Below are positions 7,966-15,334 of a stretch of 18,094 bases of DNA, piece by piece. Source of the DNA: Methanomassiliicoccaceae archaeon UBA72 (GTDB taxonomy: Archaea; Thermoplasmatota; Thermoplasmata; Methanomassiliicoccales; Methanomethylophilaceae); NCBI GenBank assembly GCA_002509405.1, contig DAVO01000025.1, forward strand, positions 37,816 to 55,909. The letters run 5' to 3'. The translations under genes and the position numbers were made by a program. Every line of letters starts with the position of its first letter. Position 1 is the stretch's first letter. A model generated the notes under the pieces. It ran no database searches, had not been told where the DNA came from, and was given only the letters and a program-made list of their open reading frames with translations.

Positions 7966-10149
7966 TCAGTGTATGAACAGCATCTCGCGGTACTTGGGAA
8001 GCGGCCACATCTGATCGTCTATTATCATCTCGAGGGCGTCCACGTGCTGCCTGGTGCTTTCCATCAGCGGGACCACCTCGTCATGGAAGCCTATCGACCG
8101 CGCGCGCTCCTCGCCGATGCGTGCCAGCCTGTCGCAGAGGGCGTCCATGTCCTTTGCCATCCTACGGGCTTCCGATATGTGATACGAAATATCTCTGACC
8201 AATTCGACCTCGTTGGAGGCCAAGGACCTGAACTCGGCCGCCGGGAAGGACTCCTTTATCTTGGAAACGTTGTCCAGAAGCACGGACTGGTATCTGGTGG
8301 CCACCGGCAGTATGTGGTTCAGCGTCATGTCGCTGAGCACCCTCGACTCTATCTCGATCTTCCTGCCGTACTGCTCCCACAGAACTTCCGCCCTGGACTC
8401 CTTCTCTGTCTCTGTCAGAACGCCCGTGTCAGCATAGAGCTCCTTCGCCCTTGGCGAGAACAGCGCATCGTATACCAGGGGAACGGACGTTTCGCAGTCC
8501 AGGCCCCTGCGGGCGGCCTCCTCCTTCCATTCGTCTGAATAACCGTTGCCCTCGAAGCATATGTCGCGGCAGCCCTTGTAGGTCATGCATATCTCGTCCA
8601 GTACCGCCCTTTCGGTCTTAGCCCCCTCGGCTATCCTTGCATCCACCCTCATCTTGAACTCCTTCAGCTGTTCGGCGACGATGGTGTTTATCATGGTAAT
8701 CGCGGAAGAGCAGTTGGCAGAGGAGCCGACGGCCCTGAATTCGAACCTGTTGCCGGTGAATGCGAAGGGGGACGTCCTGTTCCTGTCCGTGTTGTCGACC
8801 AGTATCTCGGGTATGTGCGGGATTCCAAGGCTGTAACCGGACCTTTTACCTATCTTCACCATGTTCTTGGACTCGAGAAGCTGTTCGAAGGCCGAGGTTA
8901 TCTGCGAGCCTAGGAACACCGACATGATGGCCGGCGGAGCCTCGTCCGCTCCCAGCCGGTGGGCGTTCGAAGCGGTCATGATCGCGGCCTTGAGGAGACT
9001 GTTGTTCTTGTAGACCGCCATTAGCACATTGACTGTCAGGGCCAGGAACCTCAGGTTCTCGGCGTCCGTCTTCCCGGGCGCCATGAGGGGCGTCCCGTCC
9101 CCGGTGCCCAGAGACCAGTTGCAGTGCTTTCCGGAGCCGTTCACCCCTCTGTATGGCTTCTCGTGGAGCAGAGCCCTGAAACCATGGCGCTTGGCCGTGG
9201 GCTTCATCACCGACATGAGCATAAGGTTGTGGTCGATTGCCAGGTTCGCCTCCTCGTAGACGGGGGCGACCTCGAACTGGTTGGGGGCGACCTCGTTGTG
9301 CCTGGTCTTTATCGGGATCCCCAGCTTGTAGCATTCTATCTCCAGGTCCTTGAGAAACTCCAGGACCCTCTGGGGTATGGACCCGAAATAATGATCGTCA
9401 AGCTGCTGGCTTTTCGCGCTTTCGTGCCCGACGAGCGTGCGTCCGGTCAGCATAAGGTCCGGGCGCTGGGAGAACAGGGCGGAGTCCACCAGGAAGAATT
9501 CCTGCTCCCATCCCAGATATGATTCGACGTTGGCTCCGCGCATACCGAAGTATTCCAGCAGCTCGGATGCCGCCTTGGACACCGCAGCCTTGGACCTGAG
9601 CAGGGGGGTCTTGTAGTCCAGGGCCTCCCCGGTATATGATATGAAGACAGTGGGCACGCAGAGCACGTCCCCGATAATGAAAGCAGGCGACGAGGGGTCC
9701 CATGCCGTGTACCCGCGGGCCTCGAAAGTGTTGCGGAGACCTCCGTTGGGGAACGATGAGGCATCTGGCTCCTGCTGGCAGAGGAGCGCGCCCGAGAAGG
9801 TTTCAAGCGATTCTCCGCGGCCGTAGGGGGTTGCGAAGGAGTCGTGCTTCTCCGCCGTGCCGCCTGTGAGCGGCTGGAACCAGTGGGTGTAATGGGTGGC
9901 CCCCATGTCCATAGCCCAGCGCCTCATGCCCTCGGCGACGTGCTCGGACACAGATATGTCGAGGGTCTTGCCGCTTTCGATCGACTCGTATATGGACCGT
10001 CTTGTTTCCTGGGAGAGATACCTCCTCATGTTCTTCCTGTTGAACACGTTGCACCCGTAATAATCGGAAACATTGGCGCCGGGCGGGACCGCTTTGACCG
10101 GTTCTCTTCCGAACGCCTTCTCCACAGCCGCAAACCTGCTGTTGTCCAT
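7966..10149 (-). CDS. glnN: Glutamine synthetase, type III
   Basis: Makes glutamine from glutamate, ammonia and ATP. At 727 residues it matches the large GSIII class (about 700-730), not the 450-residue GlnA type I. Visible GSIII signatures are THWFQPLTGGTAEKHDSF near residues 92-109, ESYLGWEQEFFLVD, KTRHNEVAPNQFEVAPVYEE with the metal- and glutamate-binding residues, KPYRGVNGSGKHCNWSLGT, and NRTSPFAFTGNRFEFRAVGSS, the conserved Arg-rich active-site segment. The C-terminal helical extension is complete. The ATG at 10149 has no Shine-Dalgarno but lies just downstream of a TATA box, which suggests a nearly leaderless mRNA. GSIII is known mainly from Bacteroidetes, cyanobacteria and some other bacteria, so transfer into this lineage is plausible. 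Repeats upstream suggest regulation. No type I enzyme is visible in the window. Confidence 0.97.
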   Translation of the reverse strand: MDNSRFAAVEKAFGREPVKAVPPGANVSDYYGCNVFNRKNMRRYLSQETRRSIYESIESGKTLDISVSEHVAEGMRRWAMDMGATHYTHWFQPLTGGTAEKHDSFATPYGRGESLETFSGALLCQQEPDASSFPNGGLRNTFEARGYTAWDPSSPAFIIGDVLCVPTVFISYTGEALDYKTPLLRSKAAVSKAASELLEYFGMRGANVESYLGWEQEFFLVDSALFSQRPDLMLTGRTLVGHESAKSQQLDDHYFGSIPQRVLEFLKDLEIECYKLGIPIKTRHNEVAPNQFEVAPVYEEANLAIDHNLMLMSVMKPTAKRHGFRALLHEKPYRGVNGSGKHCNWSLGTGDGTPLMAPGKTDAENLRFLALTVNVLMAVYKNNSLLKAAIMTASNAHRLGADEAPPAIMSVFLGSQITSAFEQLLESKNMVKIGKRSGYSLGIPHIPEILVDNTDRNRTSPFAFTGNRFEFRAVGSSANCSSAITMINTIVAEQLKEFKMRVDARIAEGAKTERAVLDEICMTYKGCRDICFEGNGYSDEWKEEAARRGLDCETSVPLVYDALFSPRAKELYADTGVLTETEKESRAEVLWEQYGRKIEIESRVLSDMTLNHILPVATRYQSVLLDNVSKIKESFPAAEFRSLASNEVELVRDISYHISEARRMAKDMDALCDRLARIGEERARSIGFHDEVVPLMESTRQHVDALEMIIDDQMWPLPKYREMLFIH

Positions 10150-10162
10150 ATTCGGGGTGAGC

Positions 10163-10181
10163 GATTTATTTCATTTAAATC
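10163..10181 (-). promoter_or_regulatory. glnN TATA box within a dyad
   Basis: ATTTAAAT (10173-10180) lies 24-31 bases before the glnN ATG, so transcription would begin almost at the start codon. The box overlaps one arm of a dyad, GATTTA (10163-10168) and TAAATC (10176-10181) with 7 bases between. A regulator bound there would block TBP. The TATA reading is fairly secure; the dyad is short and AT-rich and could be chance. Confidence 0.5.
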
Positions 10182-10222
10182 TTTCCGAACACCCATGACA
10201 AATGTATCTATTATCAAAATTG

Positions 10223-10257
10223 AATTAGATATTTGTCTAATTTTAATCGATATTTGT
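10223..10257. repeat. Operator-like repeats upstream of glnN
   Basis: Two exact copies of GATATTTGT start at 10228 and 10249, exactly 21 bp apart (two helical turns). The first copy is embedded in a perfect dyad AATTAGA (10223-10229), 6-base spacer, TCTAATT (10236-10242). A related inverted element, ACAAATGTATC, lies at 10198-10208. All are within the 278-bp AT-rich gap between divergent glnN and the five-gene operon, 50-110 bases upstream of the glnN start. The arrangement suggests binding of a dimeric regulator. The regulator is unknown, and the methanogen nitrogen repressor site GGAA-N6-TTCC is not seen. Confidence 0.45.
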
Positions 10258-10380
10258 ATTATTAAATCTAGATAAAGAAGTGTGTCTGCGACAAAGTCCC
10301 CATGCCATGGACAGTATGGCGATATCTATATCATATACATGGCAACATGCGCGCCAGTGATGCTGGACCGGAATGTGTAG

Positions 10381-10421
10381 AATAGTATTTACCCTGAAAA
10401 TACGGTATAGTCCCTAAGGAG
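10381..10421 (+). promoter_or_regulatory. Probable promoter and RBS of the five-gene operon
   Basis: AATAGTATTTA (10381-10391) is a TATA-like element about 37-47 bases before the first ATG. AAGGAG (10416-10421) is a ribosome site 6 bases before ATG 10428. Further TATA-like sequence occurs near 10321-10337, so the start of transcription is not certain. Confidence 0.45.
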
Positions 10422-10427
10422 AAAACA

Positions 10428-11354
10428 ATGGCCCTTTCACTTTTCAAAGATGCGGACGCCCTCTACGAACAAGCCATAGACCTTATCAAACAGGGAGAGT
10501 TTGAAAAGGCCCGTGGCAGACTGATGAAGTCGATAGAGAAGGACGGCGGGCCGGACGACATATCGGCAGTGCTGGTGTGCATGATAGATATGCGCGGAAG
10601 GCTCGGAGACATCTCGGCATACAGGAACCTCCTTAATGCTCTGAAGGCCACCAAAGCAAAGGAATTCACGTTCGGCCTGACCACTGTAAACATCCCGATG
10701 ATGATAGTGCAGTGCGAGCTGGCGATAGAGGAGATACAGACCTTCAACATGAACGGCGGTTCGGCCGTAACCCTGGAAAAAGGAAACAGGCTCCTTAAAC
10801 TGGCCCAGAGGTATCAGTCCGAAGTGGGCAACGAGACCCTCAAGATGAACGAGATTTTCCTCAACGACACTACGAGGACGGGCATCAGGGAGGGGATGGT
10901 GCTGCTGGCAATGGGATACGAGTCTCTGGCCTCCGGTACGGTGTGGAACGACCCGAAGAAGGCCGCGGAGTACCAGCAGATAGCCTACGGCTACAGGAAG
11001 CAGGTCGGAGACACGGGAGAGTCCAACCTTAAACTTATCAACGATTACTCCAAGACATGCAAATGCTGGTTCTGTGGAAGGACCACTTCCGGCCTGGGCA
11101 TACACTTCTTCCCTATGTCCAGCGAGATATCGCCCATTCTCCTGAAGTCAGGCGAGACCGAGCCTATCAAGTCCGATAGCGACGATCACAATTCGATATA
11201 CGCCTGCAGGGCCTGCTATACGGGTATATCCACCAGGGCGGACGAGATCGCCAGGGTGTATTACAACCAGGCGATGAGCGAGATGAGGGCTATGGAAGCA
11301 AGGCTGAACGCAGAAATTGCCGCGCTGTGGTCGGCCGTCAGATCAATAAGGTGA
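10428..11354 (+). CDS. Helical-repeat protein with a C-terminal zinc knuckle pair (gene 1 of operon)
   Basis: Function unknown; 308 residues. The N-terminal part begins with an amphipathic ALYEQAIDLIKQGEFEKARGR segment, which has the spacing of a TPR-like helix pair. Further helical pairs continue to about residue 205, with a run at LKLAQRYQSEVGNE and EYQQIAYGYRKQVGDT. Then CKCWFCG (C211, C213, C216) and YACRACYTG (C260, C263) supply two CxxC pairs 43 residues apart, a likely zinc site. The C-terminus is an Ala/Glu/Arg helix. There is no signal peptide or membrane segment, so it is probably cytoplasmic. The start ATG has AAGGAG 6 bases upstream. It is the first of five same-strand genes; the next starts 4 bases after its stop. 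A scaffold or adaptor role is inference from the TPR-like part only. Confidence 0.85.
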   Translation: MALSLFKDADALYEQAIDLIKQGEFEKARGRLMKSIEKDGGPDDISAVLVCMIDMRGRLGDISAYRNLLNALKATKAKEFTFGLTTVNIPMMIVQCELAIEEIQTFNMNGGSAVTLEKGNRLLKLAQRYQSEVGNETLKMNEIFLNDTTRTGIREGMVLLAMGYESLASGTVWNDPKKAAEYQQIAYGYRKQVGDTGESNLKLINDYSKTCKCWFCGRTTSGLGIHFFPMSSEISPILLKSGETEPIKSDSDDHNSIYACRACYTGISTRADEIARVYYNQAMSEMRAMEARLNAEIAALWSAVRSIR

Positions 11355-11358
11355 TTGT

Positions 11359-12897
11359 TTGGAAGACATGGTAATGCTTAGGTGCAAATACTGCGGTGCG
11401 CCGTTCGAAGCCAAGGATGTAGAGGCCAACACGCCGTACATAACATGCCGCAGCTGCGGGACGACCCAGCAGCGCATAGATGCCAAGGCGTACCTGGACC
11501 AGGTGATGGACCAGGTAAGGTCCTGGGTCAGCAGCGCGATGCCGGGCGGGTTCTCCATGTCCCAGGCCGAGAACGTCGACTCGATAGCCAGACATAACAT
11601 ATACGTGACTAACGTGAGACCGAGGATTTCGGCAGAGATCACGGAGTACAAATTCGCGGCCAACACTCTGATGACTAACCCGCTATTCGTGATGCCCTTC
11701 ACAACGGACAACACAGCCAAACCTGTGCACACGTCCGCATCTGCATTCGAATTCGACGCCAAGATCAAGGGGCTTTCGCCCCTCGCCGTCGACAGCAACG
11801 ATAGGAAGGAACTGAACACGGCAGAGGACCTCGTGAAATCATATGCTCTAATGATCAACAACGTAAAGCTTCTTCAGGAAGACAAGCCCGGAAGGTACGT
11901 GCTCATGAGCAACAACTTTTCGCAGGCGTCGGAAATGCTTTCCAAATCGAACGAGTATGCTCCCATGTCCAAGCGCTTTTCGGCGCTGGCACATGCATGC
12001 AACGGATGCGAGAAGCTCTTGAACGGAGACCCGATGGGTAGCATCAGCTACCTGGAGAAGGGCGTGAGCGGGCTGAAGGATGTGAAGGACAACCTGTTCT
12101 CTTTCCCTTCTCTTGCTATAATGTACCAGGGTGTCGAACGCGAACTCTCGCAGGTAAGCGCGGTTGCGGACCTGGTAAGGAGCTCGTCTTCCAACGGCGG
12201 CGATCCCGTAAAGACGCTGGGGGCGCTCGCAAAGATATCCAGCATACAATATCCCAATGTCAGCAACTGGACCATCCTCAGGACCAAAGATAGGAACAGC
12301 GAACTGTTCCAGCATATGTCTGAAGCGCTGGGCGCCAGAAGCGGCTCGGGAACGATGCTCATAGCTTCCGGAGACGGGGACTACCTGTTCCCGTTCTGGG
12401 ACGTGGACCTCAGGTACAGCTTTGTGACGGGCGCCCTGTGGTCGAAAAAGAGCGTCGAGGTGGCGGAGGACATCCTTATCCCGGGTGATTTCACAATAGA
12501 CTCGGCATGCCTCACCAACCCCGCGTCCGGAGTCACGGACATTTTTGCCCTGAGGCCCGAAACAAGCATCTTGGCCGGACTCCGTGGGTCGGAGACCAGC
12601 ATAAGCGGCGGCGAGGGCATAGGGGCCATTTCGGAGACGGCCAGACCTGGCAACCCGGGAGCAAGGAAGATAATAGTCCCGCTCAGCACCAAGAAGGAGG
12701 CTGAGCACCTGACCGAGAACTATCTTGTTCAGCGCACGCAGAGCAACAGCAAACTGAGGCTCAGCAAGCCGTACGTGAAGAACCTGATATATGTCCCGTG
12801 CAAGGTGTCCGGCAGCTCCGTCATCATCGACGGATTCGGGAAACTGCTGCCCGAGAGAATAAAGAGGACCGACATCAACAAGCTGATAGTACTATAA
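11359..12897 (+). CDS. Large protein with N-terminal zinc ribbon (gene 2 of operon)
   Basis: Function unknown; up to 512 residues. The first 35 residues form a classical zinc ribbon with C9, C12, C30 and C33 (LRCKYCGAPF and ITCRSCGTTQ), similar in pattern to the TFIIB-type or double-zinc-ribbon modules found on SPFH-associated proteins. The remaining 475 residues are soluble. A helical middle (about 150-300) is followed by a mixed, beta-rich C-terminal part. No membrane segment or known catalytic motif was found. The start is a TTG at 11359 or an ATG at 11368. AGGTGAT (11349-11355), which includes the preceding TGA stop, is close to the TTG and rather far from the ATG; both starts keep the zinc ribbon. 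It is followed after 17 bases by a membrane protein gene. Bacillus YdjG, in a comparable operon, also has an N-terminal zinc ribbon, but homology is not shown. Confidence 0.85.
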   Translation: MEDMVMLRCKYCGAPFEAKDVEANTPYITCRSCGTTQQRIDAKAYLDQVMDQVRSWVSSAMPGGFSMSQAENVDSIARHNIYVTNVRPRISAEITEYKFAANTLMTNPLFVMPFTTDNTAKPVHTSASAFEFDAKIKGLSPLAVDSNDRKELNTAEDLVKSYALMINNVKLLQEDKPGRYVLMSNNFSQASEMLSKSNEYAPMSKRFSALAHACNGCEKLLNGDPMGSISYLEKGVSGLKDVKDNLFSFPSLAIMYQGVERELSQVSAVADLVRSSSSNGGDPVKTLGALAKISSIQYPNVSNWTILRTKDRNSELFQHMSEALGARSGSGTMLIASGDGDYLFPFWDVDLRYSFVTGALWSKKSVEVAEDILIPGDFTIDSACLTNPASGVTDIFALRPETSILAGLRGSETSISGGEGIGAISETARPGNPGARKIIVPLSTKKEAEHLTENYLVQRTQSNSKLRLSKPYVKNLIYVPCKVSGSSVIIDGFGKLLPERIKRTDINKLIVL

Positions 12898-12914
12898 CAA
12901 AGGAGATAGAGGAA

Positions 12915-13286
12915 ATGACAAACAAGGACAAGCTGGCCAACAGGACCCTGTCCGCAGTGATCGGCTCAATGTTCCTGATCGCAGTGGTCATCGGCCTGGT
13001 GGCCTACAGCGTAATGGACGAGGGGATCGACATAATCCTCTGGGTCGTACTAATTGTAATGGGAATAACCTTTGCCGTTCTGTCCCCGATGCAGCGGGGC
13101 GGAACGACCAACTTCGGTCCGAGCAACAGCGACTACAACCTTGTGATGGGAATACTGATGCTTGTCATCGGCCTCGCAGGATACATGTGGTTCCACACGG
13201 ACCTCGGTTGGCTGGCCCCTGTGGCCCTTATACTGCTTACCTTGGCCGCGGTCGGAATAGTGCTTATGATAAAGAACAGGAAGTGA
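12915..13286 (+). CDS. Small four-helix membrane protein (gene 3 of operon)
   Basis: Function unknown; 123 residues. Four hydrophobic segments are evident at about residues 12-32, 38-57, 74-93 and 98-119, with a polar Gln/Arg/Gly/Asn loop between helices 2 and 3 and a Lys/Arg end (KNRK), so both termini are probably cytoplasmic. The frame is open further upstream, but that part overlaps gene 2 in a Gln/Arg-rich shadow. The ATG at 12915 is chosen because AGGAGAT and GAGGAA lie just before it in the 17-base gap. It is the only integral membrane protein of the operon and could anchor the soluble SPFH and coiled-coil partners to the membrane (inference). It is not recognised as a member of a named family. 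Confidence 0.88.
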   Translation: MTNKDKLANRTLSAVIGSMFLIAVVIGLVAYSVMDEGIDIILWVVLIVMGITFAVLSPMQRGGTTNFGPSNSDYNLVMGILMLVIGLAGYMWFHTDLGWLAPVALILLTLAAVGIVLMIKNRK

Positions 13287-13292
13287 TTGAAC

Positions 13293-13832
13293 ATGCCGTT
13301 AGAAGAAGTTGGAGCCCGCATGAGGGGAAACACAACCCTGGTGGAGCGCATCGGGCTTTACATACCCGTATACAGAGGATACAAGGAGAAGAACCTCCGC
13401 AGAGACGAGGACAGAGCCATCAGGCAGGAGGTCGCTCGCACGCTGGAAGGAGCGAAGAACGACCTGGCCACCATCCAGAGGGCCGCGATAAAGGACGTGG
13501 ACCTGATGAGGGACGCGGAGAGGATAAGAACGAAGGTGGACAAATACCACATTTCCGTGCAGAAGGCCGTGAACGGTTACAGCGGATGGCACGCCTCGGT
13601 CAAGATACTGGAGGACGAGCTTGACATGCTTATATCCTGGGACGCCAAACTGGTTGAAGGCACCGTGCTCCTCAGAAAGGAGGTCGCAGAACTCGTTGCC
13701 AAGATCGATGCAGGAGAGTACGCCATCAAAGCCCCCCTCAGGGATATAGAGAAGACCGTCGACAGGATGATCGAGGACTACAACCAGAGGGAGACCGTGA
13801 TGAAGGGATTCATGGAAGGAGTCAAGGAGTGA
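13293..13832 (+). CDS. Coiled-coil protein (gene 4 of operon)
   Basis: Function unknown; 179 residues, almost wholly helical and highly charged. After a short N-terminus, residues 24-40 carry an IPVYRGYKEK-NLRRDEDR segment, a Tyr/Gly turn leading into a basic-acidic helix. Long heptad-like helices follow at about 40-110 and 115-178. There is no membrane segment, signal or cysteine. Its size, composition and place beside an SPFH gene are reminiscent of PspA/ESCRT-III-like membrane-coating proteins, but no PspA motif is recognisable, so the comparison is only by architecture. The frame can start at a TTG (13287). The ATG at 13293 is preferred because AGTGAT lies about 6 bases upstream, overlapping the gene 3 stop. 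The next gene begins 5 bases after its stop. Confidence 0.87.
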   Translation: MPLEEVGARMRGNTTLVERIGLYIPVYRGYKEKNLRRDEDRAIRQEVARTLEGAKNDLATIQRAAIKDVDLMRDAERIRTKVDKYHISVQKAVNGYSGWHASVKILEDELDMLISWDAKLVEGTVLLRKEVAELVAKIDAGEYAIKAPLRDIEKTVDRMIEDYNQRETVMKGFMEGVKE

Positions 13833-13837
13833 ATTAA

Positions 13838-14956
13838 ATGGCAGAAAAGAAGACCAACGTGATAAACTGGGAGAGCCAGGGCCCTGACGATATAATCTAC
13901 ACATACGAGTACAACGATCTGAGGACCCTCACTTCCGTCACCGTCCCCGAGCATGCGGTTGCGCTTTTCATAAGGGACGGGCAGCTCACCGGTGTACTTG
14001 AGCCGGGAAGGCACTCTGTCATGTCATCGAACATCCCGTGGCTCACCAAACTATACCAGATCGCCCTGGGATACAAGGAGACGCCGTTCAAGGTCCAGAT
14101 AATCTATGTTTCCCTGAAGATGTTCAACGGGAAGTGGGGGATCAGGGGGATGATAAAGGCGGCGCACGAGTACGACGTGCCCATCACTCTCATGGCGAAC
14201 GGGGACTACCAGTTCCGCGTCAAGAAGGAGGACATCGCCGTTTTCTTCACCCAGATAGTCGGAGGCATGAGCGCCTACAGCACGGGCGACGTAAACGCCT
14301 TCATGAAGAGCTTCATCAACGAGCAGATAACCCAGCAGCTCACCGAGCAGTATTACATGGAGGTGTATACGAACCTCGAGAAGGCGTCCACTTCCACAAA
14401 GGCTCTGATCGAGCCGTACTTCACGCAGAGAGGTATAGAGCTGCTCGCTCTGAAGATCTCGGAGCTCAGGACGACGGACGAGGACATGGAGAAGGTATTC
14501 CAGTACCTGCAGTTCAGCTCCAAGAACGGTGAGGCCTTCAAGAAGTACGCTGTCATGGACCGCATGGCCGACGCCATAGGGAACTCCGAGGGAGGCGCGG
14601 CCGTTGGAACCGGAATGCTCCTGTTCCCCCAGATGTACCAGCAGCTCCAGCAGCAGCAGTCGCCCCAGCAGCAGGCCGCACAGGTCCCCAAGGTCCTTTG
14701 CCCGTACTGCGGGACTCCCAACGAATATCCCTACAAATACTGCGGGAACTGCGGAAAGCCGTCGCCCCAGCAGCAGGCACGGGACGATATCGGGAGCCCG
14801 CCCGCGGTCCAGCAGCAGGCCGCATATTCTGCCGCCGCTCCGGCATCGGCCGGAGGGCAGAAGAAGTTCAACATCTGCCCGTACTGCGGAGAGGATCTGA
14901 AGGGACTTGCCAAGACCCCGAAGTTCTGCCCGTACTGCTCCGAGCAGCTGAACTGA
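13838..14956 (+). CDS. SPFH/stomatin-like protein with two C-terminal zinc ribbons (gene 5 of operon)
   Basis: 372-residue member of the COG4260-type group (Bacillus YdjI-like SPFH proteins with a C-terminal Zn ribbon). Residues about 18-160 form the SPFH core: VPEHAVALFIRDGQLTGVLEPGRHS near 36-60, then strands to VPITLMANGDYQFRV. A helical part with YFTQRGIELLALKISELRT follows, then a Gly-rich turn and a Gln-rich linker (about 268-286). Two zinc ribbons end the protein: C288, C291, C302, C305 and C347, C350, C364, C367, separated by a second Gln/Ala/Pro-rich linker. It has no N-terminal membrane anchor, so it is probably recruited to the membrane by a partner, as known for YdjI. AAGGAGTGA, overlapping the gene 4 stop, is its ribosome site. 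It is the only operon member whose family is reasonably clear; a role in membrane organisation or stress is inferred. Confidence 0.93.
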   Translation: MAEKKTNVINWESQGPDDIIYTYEYNDLRTLTSVTVPEHAVALFIRDGQLTGVLEPGRHSVMSSNIPWLTKLYQIALGYKETPFKVQIIYVSLKMFNGKWGIRGMIKAAHEYDVPITLMANGDYQFRVKKEDIAVFFTQIVGGMSAYSTGDVNAFMKSFINEQITQQLTEQYYMEVYTNLEKASTSTKALIEPYFTQRGIELLALKISELRTTDEDMEKVFQYLQFSSKNGEAFKKYAVMDRMADAIGNSEGGAAVGTGMLLFPQMYQQLQQQQSPQQQAAQVPKVLCPYCGTPNEYPYKYCGNCGKPSPQQQARDDIGSPPAVQQQAAYSAAAPASAGGQKKFNICPYCGEDLKGLAKTPKFCPYCSEQLN

Positions 14957-14965
14957 AACTCATTA

Positions 14966-14995
14966 GCCGGCCTGGGCCGGCATCCTTCATTTTTC
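14966..14995 (+). terminator. Terminator of the five-gene operon
   Basis: Ten bases after the last stop, GCCGGC (14966-14971), a CTGG loop and GCCGGC (14976-14981) form a stem. It is followed after a few bases by a T5 run within CATTTTTCC. The position at the end of the operon supports termination here. Confidence 0.65.
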
Positions 14996-15124
14996 CATCC
15001 TTCACCGGACTTTTCTTAGCCTGCGGTATTTTCATCGACCGAATATTTTTTGATGATTCAATAATAATATTTACGATATTCGTAGTTTTTATTCGTTTAT
15101 TGACGTAAATCGTTAAACGACTGG

Positions 15125-15132
15125 TATAAATA
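15125..15132 (+). promoter_or_regulatory. TATA box of an unassigned transcript
   Basis: TATAAATA is a consensus-like archaeal TATA box in an AT-rich stretch. It predicts a transcript beginning near 15153. GGAGGT follows at 15155-15160. It is too far (about 285 bases) from apt to be its promoter, since apt has a closer box at 15380-15387. Confidence 0.55.
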
Positions 15133-15162
15133 GTAGTAATCCGTTGTATATCTCGGAGGTAA

Positions 15163-15273
15163 GTGGCTATCGGCAAACGAAACAACACAAAGATCTGCGG
15201 CGAAGATTGTTCAGTATGGTACTGCGGTAACAAAGAGCAGAAGACCGGCCTGATGGCGCTTTACTCTGGTTGA
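15163..15273 (+). CDS. Possible 36-residue Cys-containing mini-protein
   Basis: A GTG at 15163 opens 36 codons ending in TGA (15271-15273). The predicted peptide starts MAIGKRNNTKICGEDCSVWYCG and ends in ALYSG, with three cysteines spaced C-x3-C-x4-C in the middle. Support is a consensus TATA box at 15125-15132 and a perfect GGAGGT at 15155-15160. Against it, the spacing from GGAGGT to GTG is only 2 bases, the start is not ATG, and the stretch could equally be part of a non-coding RNA. An in-frame TAA directly before the GTG excludes a longer form. I do not recognise the peptide. Confidence 0.3.
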   Translation: MAIGKRNNTKICGEDCSVWYCGNKEQKTGLMALYSG

Positions 15274-15334
15274 CCCTCACCGTAACAGTCTGCAAGACCC
15301 GACTGATGACCGCAACAATCCCGGCTCCGCCGGG
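15205..15334 (+). ncRNA. Possible structured RNA
   Basis: GATTGT (15205-15210) and TGCGGT (15223-15228) are complementary, in nested order, to the contiguous block ACCGCAACAATC (15309-15320). Inside lies CAGTC/GACTG (15286-15290 and 15301-15305). Directly after the block is CCCGGC-TCC-GCCGGG (15320-15334), which shares base C15320 with it. A transcript from the TATA box at 15125 would fold this way. No RNase P, SRP, tRNA or C/D-box signature was found. The short pairings could be coincidental, so the call is tentative. Confidence 0.25.

Noticed and set aside
10150..10427. NrpR nitrogen-repressor operator upstream of glnN
   Set aside because: No GGAA-N6-TTCC site was found on reading the gap.
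12798..12914. 39-codon extension of the four-helix membrane protein
   Set aside because: It overlaps the end of gene 2, has shadow-like composition, and the RBS lies just before ATG 12915.
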